A program made the position numbers and the translations under genes. Source: JACMNW01 sp031406155 (GTDB lineage: Bacteria; Pseudomonadota; Alphaproteobacteria; Rhodobacterales; Rhodobacteraceae). From it: a DNA stretch of 64,000 nt. The notes under the pieces are model-generated. The model searched no databases. It was not told the DNA's origin and saw only the letters and a program-made list of their open reading frames with translations. Location: NCBI GenBank assembly GCA_031406155.1, contig JANOGW010000059.1, forward strand, positions 94,526 to 158,525, written 5' to 3'. Below, in pieces: positions 34,710 through 43,139 of this stretch (its first letter is position 1; each line of letters opens with the position of its first letter).

Positions 34710-36656
34710 CTACATCCGCGCCATCTGCGGAACGGCGAGCGGGATCGCGTACCAGACTGTCACGGTTGCTTCCCTGTTGAAACTCGTGTCATCAATCCGA
34801 GGAAAGCCGTCCACCCAATCAGCCAGCACCGCCCGCGCGGCCCGTTGATCGCCCGTGCGAACAGCATCACGTGCGGCCTTAAGGGCGCTAGCCACGGCAA
34901 AGTGGGGCAACCCGGTGTCTTGGTCACGCCTGATCTTTGGATGTGATGTGGGCAACAACTTCCCGCCTACTGACAGGTCTTCGTGCAATTTTTCACCCTG
35001 CCGTAACCCTGTCACGACAATCTCGATATCGCCAGACGGGTTGTCAGCGCTTTTGACCGACAGGCCCTTGGCCAGGATCATCCGCTCGGCCAGATCGCGA
35101 ATTCTGATCGGCTGCCCCATGTCCAGCACGAAGCTATCGCCCAAGGCAGGCCGATGGCGGAACGCGGTCGACAAAAGAACCAGCTGCGCGGCCTCGGCAA
35201 GGGTCATGAAGTACCGCGTGACATCGTCATGGGTCAGGGTAACGGGCCCACCACGGGCAATCTGGTCGCGAAACAGCGGCAAGACAGACCCGGACGAGCC
35301 CAGGACATTGCCAAACCGCACCGTGGAAAAACGCGTCCGCGCGGACCGTTTCGCCAGGTCTTGTATCACCAGTTCGGCAAGCCGTTTGGTGGCGCCCATC
35401 ACACTGCGGGGCCGCACCGCCTTGTCGGTCGAAATCAGCACAAACTGGTCCACGCTGGCAGAAATGGCCGCATCGGCAAAGACATGCGTTCCGATGACGT
35501 TGTTGGCCAGCCCAGCGACGGGATTGGCCTCGACCAGCGGCACATGTTTGTAGGCGGCGGCATGAAACACGATCTCGGTGCCCGTCTCGATCATGGTGTT
35601 GCGGGCAAACCGCGCATCAATGATCGACCCAAGGATGGGAACGATATCTACATCATGGGCGCCCGCCAGATCACGCATTTCCCGCTCGATCGTATAGAGC
35701 GCCAGTTCGCACCGCTCGTACAGGATCAGCCGCCGTGGCCGGTGCGCGATCAGTTGACGGCAAAGTTCAGATCCCACCGACCCCCCCGCGCCCGATACCA
35801 GAACGACGCGGCCTGCCAATACGGTGCCAACTGCCGGCGTATCATCGGCAAGTTCTGAACGGCCAAGAAGCTGTGCGTGCATTTCCGGCGCTGCCGGCTG
35901 CGCGGCCGTGTCGGTGCCCACCAGTTTGGCGAATGACGGCATCACCTGAACCTCTAGCCCCAGCGCCTGAAGCATCTTGGTGATCTGTGCCAGTCTGGCG
36001 TTCGAGGCAGACGGCATTGCCAGCAAGACCCGGTAAGCCGCCAGATCAGACAACGCCGCCTCCAGCCGCTGCGGCGACACTACGGGCAAACCCGCGACCG
36101 TCACCGATTGCAGATGAACATCATCATCCAGAAACGCGACCGGAACAATGTGCTGATGGTGCCGCAGTGCCAGCGCCATTTGAACGCCGGTGTCGCCCGC
36201 ACCATAGATCAGCACCCTGCGGCGCACCGCGCCTTGCCGCAAAATCCACTGAAGGAGGGTCAACATCGCATACCGGCTGGCAATGCACCCCAGAAAAAGC
36301 GCCAGCCCGATTTCTGCCGCACCAGCGGGTTCAATCGCAATTCGGGCGACCTGGCATAGCGCGATCATGCCAAGCGTGACGAGTGTGGCATATTTGGCTG
36401 TGGCCAGCAGCGCATGACGACCATAAGCGTTCAACTTGATCCGTGGCAGCCCGACTGCACGCGACGCCGCAGCCCCCATGCACGCAACGACAAGCAGAAC
36501 GAGCGTGGCCTGAAGGCTGATCAGGCCAGGCGTTGGTGCCGTGACCACCGCGAAAACCACCACGGCAAGCACCATGTCCACGACCAGAAATATCAGGCGT
36601 TTGCCGGGGCGTGACAAGGCCATAACCCGGTGAAGAAGTTTTGCGCGCGGAGACAT
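34710..36656 (-). CDS. Membrane-bound nucleotide-sugar 4,6-dehydratase (CapD/WbpM/FlaA1 family)
   Basis: 648 residues. There are four hydrophobic helices in the first 140 residues, a CoA-binding-like Rossmann domain (YGAGDTG at 151-157), then the SDR dehydratase with the NAD motif GAGGSVGSE at 289-297. The SDR part also has STDKAVRP at 409-416 and MGATKR at 420-425, where Met replaces the usual catalytic Tyr and Lys424 remains, as in PglF and WbpM. It should turn UDP-GlcNAc into the 4-keto-6-deoxy sugar at the inner membrane. It follows a PglC-like transferase by 43 bp. The set resembles the rhizobial wreV-wreU-wreQ genes for UDP-QuiNAc. Confidence 0.9.
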   Translation of the reverse strand: MSPRAKLLHRVMALSRPGKRLIFLVVDMVLAVVVFAVVTAPTPGLISLQATLVLLVVACMGAAASRAVGLPRIKLNAYGRHALLATAKYATLVTLGMIALCQVARIAIEPAGAAEIGLALFLGCIASRYAMLTLLQWILRQGAVRRRVLIYGAGDTGVQMALALRHHQHIVPVAFLDDDVHLQSVTVAGLPVVSPQRLEAALSDLAAYRVLLAMPSASNARLAQITKMLQALGLEVQVMPSFAKLVGTDTAAQPAAPEMHAQLLGRSELADDTPAVGTVLAGRVVLVSGAGGSVGSELCRQLIAHRPRRLILYERCELALYTIEREMRDLAGAHDVDIVPILGSIIDARFARNTMIETGTEIVFHAAAYKHVPLVEANPVAGLANNVIGTHVFADAAISASVDQFVLISTDKAVRPRSVMGATKRLAELVIQDLAKRSARTRFSTVRFGNVLGSSGSVLPLFRDQIARGGPVTLTHDDVTRYFMTLAEAAQLVLLSTAFRHRPALGDSFVLDMGQPIRIRDLAERMILAKGLSVKSADNPSGDIEIVVTGLRQGEKLHEDLSVGGKLLPTSHPKIRRDQDTGLPHFAVASALKAARDAVRTGDQRAARAVLADWVDGFPRIDDTSFNREATVTVWYAIPLAVPQMARM

Positions 36657-36699
36657 CTTTTGCCTTTGCTTTCATCCGAAAGTCGACTTCAGAGCAACC

Positions 36700-37347
36700 C
36701 TAGCGCCGTGATGATGAACCGTCGGTTAAGCCTGACGGCCCCCGCCGCGAAATACCCGCAACCGTTCGGGCCAGAATGGAAATGTCCCATAACAGGGTCT
36801 GTTTTTGTTGATAGATGACGTCAAGGCGGGCCTTGCGGGGAATGCATCTGCGGGCATAAACCGCATCGGTTTCATCGGCGGTGACGCAGGCAGCCAGCAG
36901 TCTTTCCTCGTGTTTGTGAAATATAAGCGTGGCAAGCCCGGTGATGCCCGGGCGGCAGATCAAAACCTGCGCATATAGCTGCGGGAATCGCTCGACATAC
37001 ACACGCAAAGGCGGCCTTGGCCCGACAAAACTGATATCGCCGCGCAGGATGTTCCATAATTGTGGCAGCTCATCCAGGCGGGTGCGCCGCAAGACACCGC
37101 CCAGTTGCGTGATGCGGCCCCGCTTGTCACCGCCCGAAACGCCCTGATCCTGCGCCGCCTGCCGCATGGTGCGGAACTTCCAAAGCCAGAACGCCCGATC
37201 CAGCCCGAACATGCGTTCCGACCGATAGAAAATGGGCCGCCCGTGGCTGACCAGCAGGGCAACGGCAATCAGCACGCCAGGCACAGCAAACGCGATGACG
37301 CCAAACAGCGCCATGATCACATCGAAAATGCGTTTCGAGCGCGTCAT
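36700..37347 (-). CDS. Undecaprenyl-phosphate phosphosugar transferase (PglC/WcaJ-type)
   Basis: 215 residues with a single N-terminal reentrant hydrophobic helix, KFRTM at 57-61 and the catalytic Asp92-Glu93 in RTRLDELPQLWNILRGDIS, followed by FVGPRP. Lacking the four extra helices of WcaJ, it is the small monotopic PglC type. It transfers a phosphosugar from a UDP-sugar to undecaprenyl phosphate, starting a surface glycan. The start overlaps the upstream epimerase stop by 4 bp. Confidence 0.92.
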   Translation of the reverse strand: MTRSKRIFDVIMALFGVIAFAVPGVLIAVALLVSHGRPIFYRSERMFGLDRAFWLWKFRTMRQAAQDQGVSGGDKRGRITQLGGVLRRTRLDELPQLWNILRGDISFVGPRPPLRVYVERFPQLYAQVLICRPGITGLATLIFHKHEERLLAACVTADETDAVYARRCIPRKARLDVIYQQKQTLLWDISILARTVAGISRRGPSGLTDGSSSRR

Positions 37348-38186
37348 GCGGCACCGGCCGTCAGGTTACGCCAATCGGCGACCATCGCCGCCGCATCGGC
37401 ATGCTCAAGTGGTACCAGCGTTGCCAGCCGTCTGGTCGACAGGCTGACCTTCGGAATGACCCGCGCATTCGGCTTGCCAAACTGAAACGGAATGCGCGCA
37501 GCGCGCAGCAGGTCAGCCATCCCGACCGGGGCGGGTGCGGCGATGTTCAGGATCAGGGGCATGGCGACACCTGCCGCCGCATGCACCGCAAGACGCGCAA
37601 GAACCTGCGCCAACGCAGCCGGCCCGATATAGGATCTGATCGGACCGTCTGGCTGCCCCGGCACCGGATCAAGGATAACGCCCTGCCCTGCCTTTGCCCC
37701 GCCAAAAAGGGTGTCGTACCCCAGAACATTGCCGATCCTGAGGCACGTGATGCCCGGCGCATCCGGGCCAGACCGGTGCGCCCAGCACAGCGCCTCCCGC
37801 TCCATGTCGCGTTTTGCGCGGCCATAGTCAGTTTGCGGTGCTGGTGCCTGTACCTCGACATGATCATTGACCCCGGGGCCATAGATTGCTGCCGATGACG
37901 CAAGGAAAACATGCCCAGCCCCGGCCACTGCCGCCGCTGCACAAACGGTCAGCGCGAGGCCTGAGTTTGCGGATAACGCCGCAGGATCACCACGCAGTAC
38001 CCCGGCCAAATGCAGAATGATCGCGCCTTTCGGAATGTCGGGTACATGTCCTGACCCGATATCCCAGACCATATCGCGCTGCCTGCTGGACCAGATGGGT
38101 TCAAACCCCAAAGTCCCACTTTTCGACCAGATAGTGCGCAGGACGCGCCCAAGCCTGCCTTCAGCACCGGTGATCACAACACGCAT
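37344..38186 (-). CDS. NAD-dependent epimerase/dehydratase, candidate 4-keto-sugar reductase
   Basis: 280 residues from the ATG at 38186 (GGGGG 8 bases upstream); an upstream ATG at 38228 lacks homology. SDR features: GAEGRLG at 7-13, the Ser in LASSAAIYG, and the Tyr-x3-Lys pair in DYGRAKRDME. By order with the PglC-like and 4,6-dehydratase genes it matches WreQ of Rhizobium etli, which reduces UDP-4-keto-6-deoxy-GlcNAc to UDP-QuiNAc. That assignment is inference; a 4-epimerase is the alternative. It is the first gene of the five-gene operon. Confidence 0.75.
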   Translation of the reverse strand: MRVVITGAEGRLGRVLRTIWSKSGTLGFEPIWSSRQRDMVWDIGSGHVPDIPKGAIILHLAGVLRGDPAALSANSGLALTVCAAAAVAGAGHVFLASSAAIYGPGVNDHVEVQAPAPQTDYGRAKRDMEREALCWAHRSGPDAPGITCLRIGNVLGYDTLFGGAKAGQGVILDPVPGQPDGPIRSYIGPAALAQVLARLAVHAAAGVAMPLILNIAAPAPVGMADLLRAARIPFQFGKPNARVIPKVSLSTRRLATLVPLEHADAAAMVADWRNLTAGAA

Positions 38187-38280
38187 GCATCGCCCCCTTT
38201 GTGTGCCGTCACTCGGCAATCGCGACATTGCCCACAGCGTTACGCAGGAATGCTTGACAAATGTTTACGCGGTTCGGGTG

Positions 38281-38727
38281 TCAGGCGTCGCCTTCCAGCC
38301 GCCTGCGCAATTCGCGCAAGACGGGTAGCACCGCCCGGACACGGTCTGCGCCCAGTGCCTGCACCACTTCGCCGATCAGAGGCGCTATGGCCTGAACGGC
38401 TGCATCGCGTGCGGCCCGGCCCGACGGGCTGATGGCGACGAACTTGCGCCGTGCGTCATCCCAATCCGGGCGGATATGGATGTGCCCGGCCCATTCCAGC
38501 TTGGCCAAAGTGTTGGTCATGGCCCCCCGTGTGACGTGAAACGCGCGCGCCAGTTGGGCGGGGGATCGTTCTTCACCGATCCCGGCCAGATGGTTCAATA
38601 CCGAAAAATGCGACAATTCCATGCCGCGCGGCAACACTTTAGAGATCCGGTTGCGCGCCAACTGGTCGGCGGCAAACAACTCGCCGAACAGGGCAACGGC
38701 GATGTCTTCGGATTTTTCCTGCATCAC
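38281..38727 (-). CDS. MarR family transcriptional regulator
   Basis: 148 residues with a winged helix-turn-helix: SPAQLARAFHVTRGAMTNTL near 56-75, followed by a wing containing RPDWDDARRKFVAISPSG. The DDARRKF-type wing is the family hallmark. It is translationally coupled (ATGA) to the nitrilase-family gene upstream, an uncommon partner; its targets are unknown. Confidence 0.9.
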   Translation of the reverse strand: MMQEKSEDIAVALFGELFAADQLARNRISKVLPRGMELSHFSVLNHLAGIGEERSPAQLARAFHVTRGAMTNTLAKLEWAGHIHIRPDWDDARRKFVAISPSGRAARDAAVQAIAPLIGEVVQALGADRVRAVLPVLRELRRRLEGDA

Positions 38728-39554
38728 GGGCCGGCAATGTCGCGGTCATGGTCGAGCGACGGGATACGCGCGCGGGCCTTGGCGATCTCGGCAAGATCGA
38801 TATCGGCAAAGGTGACGCCGGCTTCACTGCCGCCATCCGCCAGCACCTCGCCCCACGGGGCGACCACAAGGCTATGGCCATGCGTGTGGCGGCCTTTGCC
38901 AGCGGTTTCGGGATGAAATCCGGTCTGCGCGGGGGCCACGACAAAGCAGCCAGTTTCAATGGCGCGCGCCTGCAGCAGCACCTGCCAGTGCGCAGCCCCG
39001 GTGATGTGGTTGAACGCGGCGGGAACCGTCAGGATCTGCGCGCCCGCCTGCGCCAGACGCCGATAAAGTTGCGCAAACCGCAGATCGTAGCAGACGGTCA
39101 TTCCGATGCAGCCGAGCGGCGTCTGCGCCAGAACGGCCTGCGAGCCGGGTCTGTAGCCCGCAGATTCGCGGAAAACCTCGGTCTCTGACACGTTTCCATC
39201 GAACATGTGGATCTTGTCGTATCGTGCCGCGATCCCGCCGTTTGGGGCAATCAGCAAGGACCGGTTGGCAAAACGACCATCGGCATCGCCGGTTTTCAAG
39301 CCGAGTGAACCGATCAGCAGCCATATGCCGCCAGCAGAAGCCGCTGCCCGCAACGCGGCAAGTGTCGGATCGTCTGCCTCTTGGTGAAACACGGCGCGCT
39401 GATGATGGCGGCTGGACGACAGCGCGTTGGTGCATTCGGGTGTTGCAACGAAATCAGCGCCGCCAGCCGCAGCTTCGTGCACCAAAGCAAGCGTCGCCGA
39501 CAGATTGCTGGCGGGATCGTCGCTTACGGTCAGCTGCACTAACCCCACGCGCAT
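38724..39554 (-). CDS. Carbon-nitrogen hydrolase (Nit1/deaminated glutathione amidase-like)
   Basis: 276 residues of the nitrilase superfamily with an intact Glu40-Lys114-Cys155 triad (TPECT, RYDKIHMFD, TVCYDLRF). The KIHMFD and VCYDLRFAQLYR blocks are typical of the Nit1 branch, which removes deaminated glutathione made by stray transaminase action. The glutaredoxin gene 6 bp upstream fits a glutathione-related role. Other omega-amidases cannot be excluded. Confidence 0.88.
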   Translation of the reverse strand: MRVGLVQLTVSDDPASNLSATLALVHEAAAGGADFVATPECTNALSSSRHHQRAVFHQEADDPTLAALRAAASAGGIWLLIGSLGLKTGDADGRFANRSLLIAPNGGIAARYDKIHMFDGNVSETEVFRESAGYRPGSQAVLAQTPLGCIGMTVCYDLRFAQLYRRLAQAGAQILTVPAAFNHITGAAHWQVLLQARAIETGCFVVAPAQTGFHPETAGKGRHTHGHSLVVAPWGEVLADGGSEAGVTFADIDLAEIAKARARIPSLDHDRDIAGP

Positions 39555-39560
39555 GCCGGT

Positions 39561-39818
39561 CTATCCCGCCAAAAGTGCATCAAGCTTGCCGGCCCGGTCC
39601 AGCGCATGCAGTTCGTCCGATCCGCCGACATGTCGATTGCCAATGAAAATCTGCGGCACGGTCTGCCCACCGATTGCACGCTTGGTCATTGCTGTACGCT
39701 GGGCCATGTCCCGGCTGACATCAATCTCTGTATAGGGCGCGTTTTTCTTTGTCAGCAGGCGCTTGGCCGCTTGGCAATATGGGCAGGTTGGGGTGGTGTA
39801 AATCTCGACAGTTTTCAT
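39561..39818 (-). CDS. grxC: Glutaredoxin 3
   Basis: 85 residues from the ATG at 39818 (MKTVEIYTTP). The dithiol motif CPYC is at 12-15, with TVPQIFIGN and GGSDEL supplying the cis-Pro and glutathione-binding parts. It reduces disulfides and glutathionylated proteins in the cytoplasm. It lies between comF and the nitrilase-family gene on the same strand. Confidence 0.95.
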   Translation of the reverse strand: MKTVEIYTTPTCPYCQAAKRLLTKKNAPYTEIDVSRDMAQRTAMTKRAIGGQTVPQIFIGNRHVGGSDELHALDRAGKLDALLAG

Positions 39819-39869
39819 GTACAACATTTCCTAACGCGCAGTCGCCGGTCTTGTAACGACTATAGGGAT

Positions 39870-40592
39870 TTAGGCGTCCTTCGCAACGCGTGCCAGTACC
39901 AGGACGCAAACCCCTGTTGCGCCGGCGGCAACACACGCTGCCGCCGCTGCCGCCAGTGTTGCGCCAGATGTCATGACATCGTCCACCAACAAGGCATGCC
40001 GCCCCTCGATGTGGTGCAGACGCTTTGGGTGAACGGCAATCGAGTCGTTCATGTTTCGGAACCGTCCGTCGCGATCGCGGCCTTCCTGACTGCCGGTATT
40101 GCGCCGCCGCACCAGAAGATCGGGGCAATGCGTCAGGCTCGCCAGCCCCGCCACGGCCCCAGACAGCAGTGCTGCCTGATTGTAGCGCCGCGTGAACAGC
40201 CGCATCCAGTGCAGCGGGATCGGCGCCACCACCATGCCGGGCTTCAGCATCGGCGCTGCGGCGCGCAACAGCCATTCACCGGCGGGGCGGGCAAGATCAA
40301 GCCTGTCACCATGTTTCAGGGCAAGCACGATCCGCCGCCCGTTGTCGCGGTACAACAGGGCGGCACGTCCCTGCGACCATGGTCGCGCGATCGTCAGGCA
40401 ATCGTCGCAATGCACCGCATGGCCCGGGTCATCGCCCGGCAAGGGCACGCCGCATTGATCGCAGACAAGGCCGGTCACAAATGGCGTTTCCCGCCAGCAA
40501 GCGCCGCAAAGCCCGAAGTCCGTGGTCACCAGCGCATCACAACTGATGCATTGCGGCGGGTAGATCACGTGCAGTGCGCCTTGCAATCCCAT
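39870..40592 (-). CDS. comF: ComF family protein (zinc-ribbon phosphoribosyltransferase)
   Basis: 240 residues. The N-terminus has four CxxC pairs (CISC, CGAC, CDQC, CDDC) for two zinc ribbons, followed by a phosphoribosyltransferase-fold domain with the PRPP loop LLVDDVMTSGAT near 200-211. ComF proteins act in natural transformation of some bacteria, linking DNA uptake with recombination. It is divergent from the BioC-like gene across 23 bp, and grxC follows it by 51 bp. Confidence 0.92.
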   Translation of the reverse strand: MGLQGALHVIYPPQCISCDALVTTDFGLCGACWRETPFVTGLVCDQCGVPLPGDDPGHAVHCDDCLTIARPWSQGRAALLYRDNGRRIVLALKHGDRLDLARPAGEWLLRAAAPMLKPGMVVAPIPLHWMRLFTRRYNQAALLSGAVAGLASLTHCPDLLVRRRNTGSQEGRDRDGRFRNMNDSIAVHPKRLHHIEGRHALLVDDVMTSGATLAAAAAACVAAGATGVCVLVLARVAKDA

Positions 40593-40615
40593 TTGTCCCG
40601 CCTATGGTCCGCGTG

Positions 40616-41452
40616 ATGCAGACCCCTTCGTTGTTGACCGACCGTCCGGCCCTTGATCGCAACCGCGCCCGTGCGACCCGCGCCCCGGCGCTGTTCTTGC
40701 ACGAAGTTGCCGTGCTTGAGGTTCAGGAAAGACTGAACGAGGTTAACAGAACGTTTAAATCACCCGCTGTGGTCACGCCATTTGCCGATTTGTGGCGTGG
40801 CGTAATGCCAAACGCGCGCATTGCCGCAGATACCGATGTATTGGACCTGACAGAAGGTCAGCATGATCTGGTCATTCACGCCATGGCGCTGCATTGGAGC
40901 AATGATCCGGTCGGTCAATTGGTGCAATGCCGTCGCGCCCTTGCGCAGGACGGGCTGTTTCTTGGCTTGACGTTTGGTGGCCGTACTCTTGCCGAACTGC
41001 GCAGCGTTCTGGCCGAGGCAGAGGCGCAAATCTCTGGCGGGCTGTCGCCTCGGGTGCTGCCGATGGGCGAGATACGGGATCTGGGCGGGCTGTTGCAGCG
41101 CGCGGGCTTTGCCCTGCCTGTCGCTGACAGCCTGTCGCGCAAGGTGCGTTACCGCGACGCCTTTCACCTGATGGCCGATCTGCGCGCGATGGGGGAAGGC
41201 AACGCCCTGCACCAACGGCTGCGACACCCGACACGGCGCACCATCTTCACCACGGCAGCGCAGATATACCAGGATGCGTTTGCTAGCGCAGACGGAGGTG
41301 TGACCGCCACATTCGAGATCATCTGCCTGACCGGTTGGGCACCCCACGACAGCCAGCAAAAACCGCTGCGACCCGGATCGGCAACCAGCAGGCTTGCCCA
41401 CCATCTTGGCACATCCGAAACACCCCTTTCCCGCGACCTCGGCAACGGTTGA
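40616..41452 (+). CDS. BioC/NDUFAF5-like methyltransferase-fold protein with degenerate SAM motif
   Basis: 278 residues from the ATG at 40616; an ATG at 40604 is possible. The C-terminal two thirds follow the BioC/NDUFAF5 family: HDLVIHAMALHWSNDPVGQL near 82-101, GLFLGLTFGGRTLAELR near 111-127, and GLLQRAGFALPVAD. The region that should carry the glycine-rich SAM motif reads SPAVVTPFADLWRGVMPNAR, with no GxGxG, and the sequence passes straight to DVLDLTEG. It may be a non-catalytic or altered family member. hemH follows by 58 bp. Confidence 0.8.
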   Translation: MQTPSLLTDRPALDRNRARATRAPALFLHEVAVLEVQERLNEVNRTFKSPAVVTPFADLWRGVMPNARIAADTDVLDLTEGQHDLVIHAMALHWSNDPVGQLVQCRRALAQDGLFLGLTFGGRTLAELRSVLAEAEAQISGGLSPRVLPMGEIRDLGGLLQRAGFALPVADSLSRKVRYRDAFHLMADLRAMGEGNALHQRLRHPTRRTIFTTAAQIYQDAFASADGGVTATFEIICLTGWAPHDSQQKPLRPGSATSRLAHHLGTSETPLSRDLGNG

Positions 41453-41510
41453 CCCTGACGGGAATGCGGTTATGTCACCCATGATGCGCAGAAATGACAG
41501 GACGAACACT

Positions 41511-42620
41511 ATGCCAGACGACAAGCCGCGCCCGGCCAGCCATCTGAATGCTGCCACGCCGGCGACCATTTCGGCGGGTGAGGGCCGCCTTGCGCATGCG
41601 CCGCCTGACCATCCCGCGGTGCGGCCTGCGAAAATCGGCGTGCTGCTCGCCAACCTCGGAACGCCGGACAATTATGATTACTGGTCGATGCGTCGCTATC
41701 TGAACGAGTTTCTGTCTGACAAGCGGGTGATCGATTATCCCGACTGGAAATGGCAGCCATTGTTGCAGCTGATCATCCTGACCAAGCGTCCGTTCAGTTC
41801 TGGCGCCAATTACAAACTGATCTGGAACACCGAAAAGGACGAAAGCCCGCTGATGACCATCACCCGCGACCAGACCACCAAGATCGCGGCGACAATGGCA
41901 GACCGGCATCCGGGCGAGGTGATGGTGGATTTCTGCATGCGCTATGGCAACCCTTCGACTTTGTCAAAAGTCAGTGAAATGGTGGCGGCAGGCTGCGAGA
42001 AGATCTTGTTTTTCCCGCTGTATCCGCATTACGCCGGGGCAACGGTCGCAACCGCCAACGATCAGTTCTTCCGCGCCTTGATGAAGGAAAAGCGACAGCC
42101 CGCTTCGCGCACGGTGGCCGAGTATTTCGCTGATCCGATGTACATTGATGCCTTGGCTCAATCGGTGGAACGTGCTTACAGCGCGCTGGATCATCGCCCA
42201 GATGTGCTTGTCGCGTCCTACCATGGCATGCCAAAGCGATATTTGATGTCGGGCGATCCCTATCATTGCCAGTGCGCAAAGACATCGCGCCTGCTGCGCG
42301 AACGGCTTGGCTGGCCCATTGAGGCGATCAATACGACATTCCAGTCGGTTTTCGGCCCCGAGGAATGGCTGAAGCCCTACACAGTGAAGCACGTCGCGGA
42401 ATTGGCCAAAGCCGGGAAAAAACACATTGCCGTGATCGCGCCGGCGTTTTCGGCCGACTGCATAGAAACGCTGGAGGAGATTAACGGCGAGATCAGGGAA
42501 GCGTTCGAACATGCGGGTGGTGAACGCTTTACCTATATTCCATGCCTGAACGACGACGACGCGCACATTGCAGCCCTTGTCAACGTGATCGAAAACAACC
42601 TGGGCGGCTGGCTTAGCTGA
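41511..42620 (+). CDS. hemH: Ferrochelatase
   Basis: 369 residues from the ATG at 41511 (AGGAC upstream), which gives the poorly conserved N-terminal tail common in this group before KIGVLLANLGTPDNYDYW. Ferrochelatase inserts Fe(II) into protoporphyrin IX, the last step of heme synthesis. The metal-handling His238 is in VASYHGMPKRY and the acidic Glu319 in SADCIETLEEI. A perfect-stem terminator follows 19 bases after the stop. Confidence 0.95.
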   Translation: MPDDKPRPASHLNAATPATISAGEGRLAHAPPDHPAVRPAKIGVLLANLGTPDNYDYWSMRRYLNEFLSDKRVIDYPDWKWQPLLQLIILTKRPFSSGANYKLIWNTEKDESPLMTITRDQTTKIAATMADRHPGEVMVDFCMRYGNPSTLSKVSEMVAAGCEKILFFPLYPHYAGATVATANDQFFRALMKEKRQPASRTVAEYFADPMYIDALAQSVERAYSALDHRPDVLVASYHGMPKRYLMSGDPYHCQCAKTSRLLRERLGWPIEAINTTFQSVFGPEEWLKPYTVKHVAELAKAGKKHIAVIAPAFSADCIETLEEINGEIREAFEHAGGERFTYIPCLNDDDAHIAALVNVIENNLGGWLS

Positions 42621-42639
42621 TCAGCCGGTACAAATGAAA

Positions 42640-42664
42640 AAGACGGCAGGCAAGCTGCCGTCTT
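42640..42664. terminator. Bidirectional intrinsic terminator (hemH / small exported protein)
   Basis: A 10-bp perfect stem AAGACGGCAG/CTGCCGTCTT with a 5-base loop sits between the convergent ends of hemH and the 60-residue gene. The minus-strand RNA continues into a U-run (UUUUUC counting the stem end), the plus-strand RNA into UCUUGUU. Confidence 0.85.
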
Positions 42665-42684
42665 GTTCTGAAATGATCCGAAGA

Positions 42685-42867
42685 TCAGTTCGACGAAACT
42701 GCAGCGATCAGAACGATCAGAAGAAGCAACGGAACAACGATGCCGCCAGCGGACGACGAGGTCTGTGCTTCAACAACTTCTGGCTCCATTACTGGCTCGG
42801 CCAGACCGCCAGCGAAAGCGGAGGTAGCGGCAACCGACAGAGCGGCGGCAAGTGCGAACTTTTTCAT
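42685..42867 (-). CDS. Small exported hypothetical protein (60 residues)
   Basis: The start is the ATG with GGAG 7 bases upstream; a second ATG four codons earlier overlaps that site. The sequence has a Sec signal (MKKFALAAALSVAATSAFAGG), a short acidic Pro/Glu/Val segment (EPVMEPEVVEAQ), a Ser-Ala-Gly hinge, and a C-terminal hydrophobic helix of about 16 residues (IVVPLLLLIVLIAAV) ending SSN. It is therefore probably a periplasm-facing single-span peptide. I recall near-identical small proteins beside hemH in other Rhodobacterales, all without a function. Palindromic DNA lies just upstream. Confidence 0.8.
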   Translation of the reverse strand: MKKFALAAALSVAATSAFAGGLAEPVMEPEVVEAQTSSSAGGIVVPLLLLIVLIAAVSSN

Positions 42868-42880
42868 AGTATTCTCCATT

Positions 42881-42892
42881 TATCGCGCGATA
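42881..42892. promoter_or_regulatory. 12-bp perfect palindrome upstream of the small exported protein
   Basis: TATCGCGCGATA begins 14 bases before the chosen start codon of the 60-residue gene. It could be an operator or a leader hairpin. No other support. Confidence 0.4.
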
Positions 42893-42916
42893 TCTGATGT
42901 TTCAGAGGCGATAGCG

Positions 42917-42970
42917 CGCACCCAAGTCAAATCCTCGTAACTGGGTTCTAATCAGTTTGGGTGCGTTTTT
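42917..42970 (+). terminator. Compound hairpin followed by T5
   Basis: CGCACCCAA (42917-42925) pairs with TTGGGTGCG (42957-42965), enclosing an inner hairpin AACTG/CAGTT. Five T follow on the plus strand. It looks like a plus-strand terminator, but no plus-strand gene lies immediately upstream except hemH, already terminated. It may instead be a structured leader or small RNA of the minus-strand gene. The remaining bases up to 43139 hold nothing I can name. Confidence 0.45.
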
Positions 42971-43139
42971 GCAATCAAGCTTGTCAGGGGGAGGGCGGCT
43001 TGCCTGTAGTGGCGTCAATTTGGCAACACCTGAGCGCGGCATTTATCCCGATTTCAGGGCAGACTGGCGCAAAATTCTGCTCACGCAAGTTTGGAACGGC
43101 GGGGCGCCGACTGGCGACACCCCCAAAAGCTTTGGCCCG

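Noticed and set aside
38254..38290. TTGACA on the plus strand as a promoter
   Set aside because: It points into the end of the minus-strand marR gene and no plus-strand gene follows.
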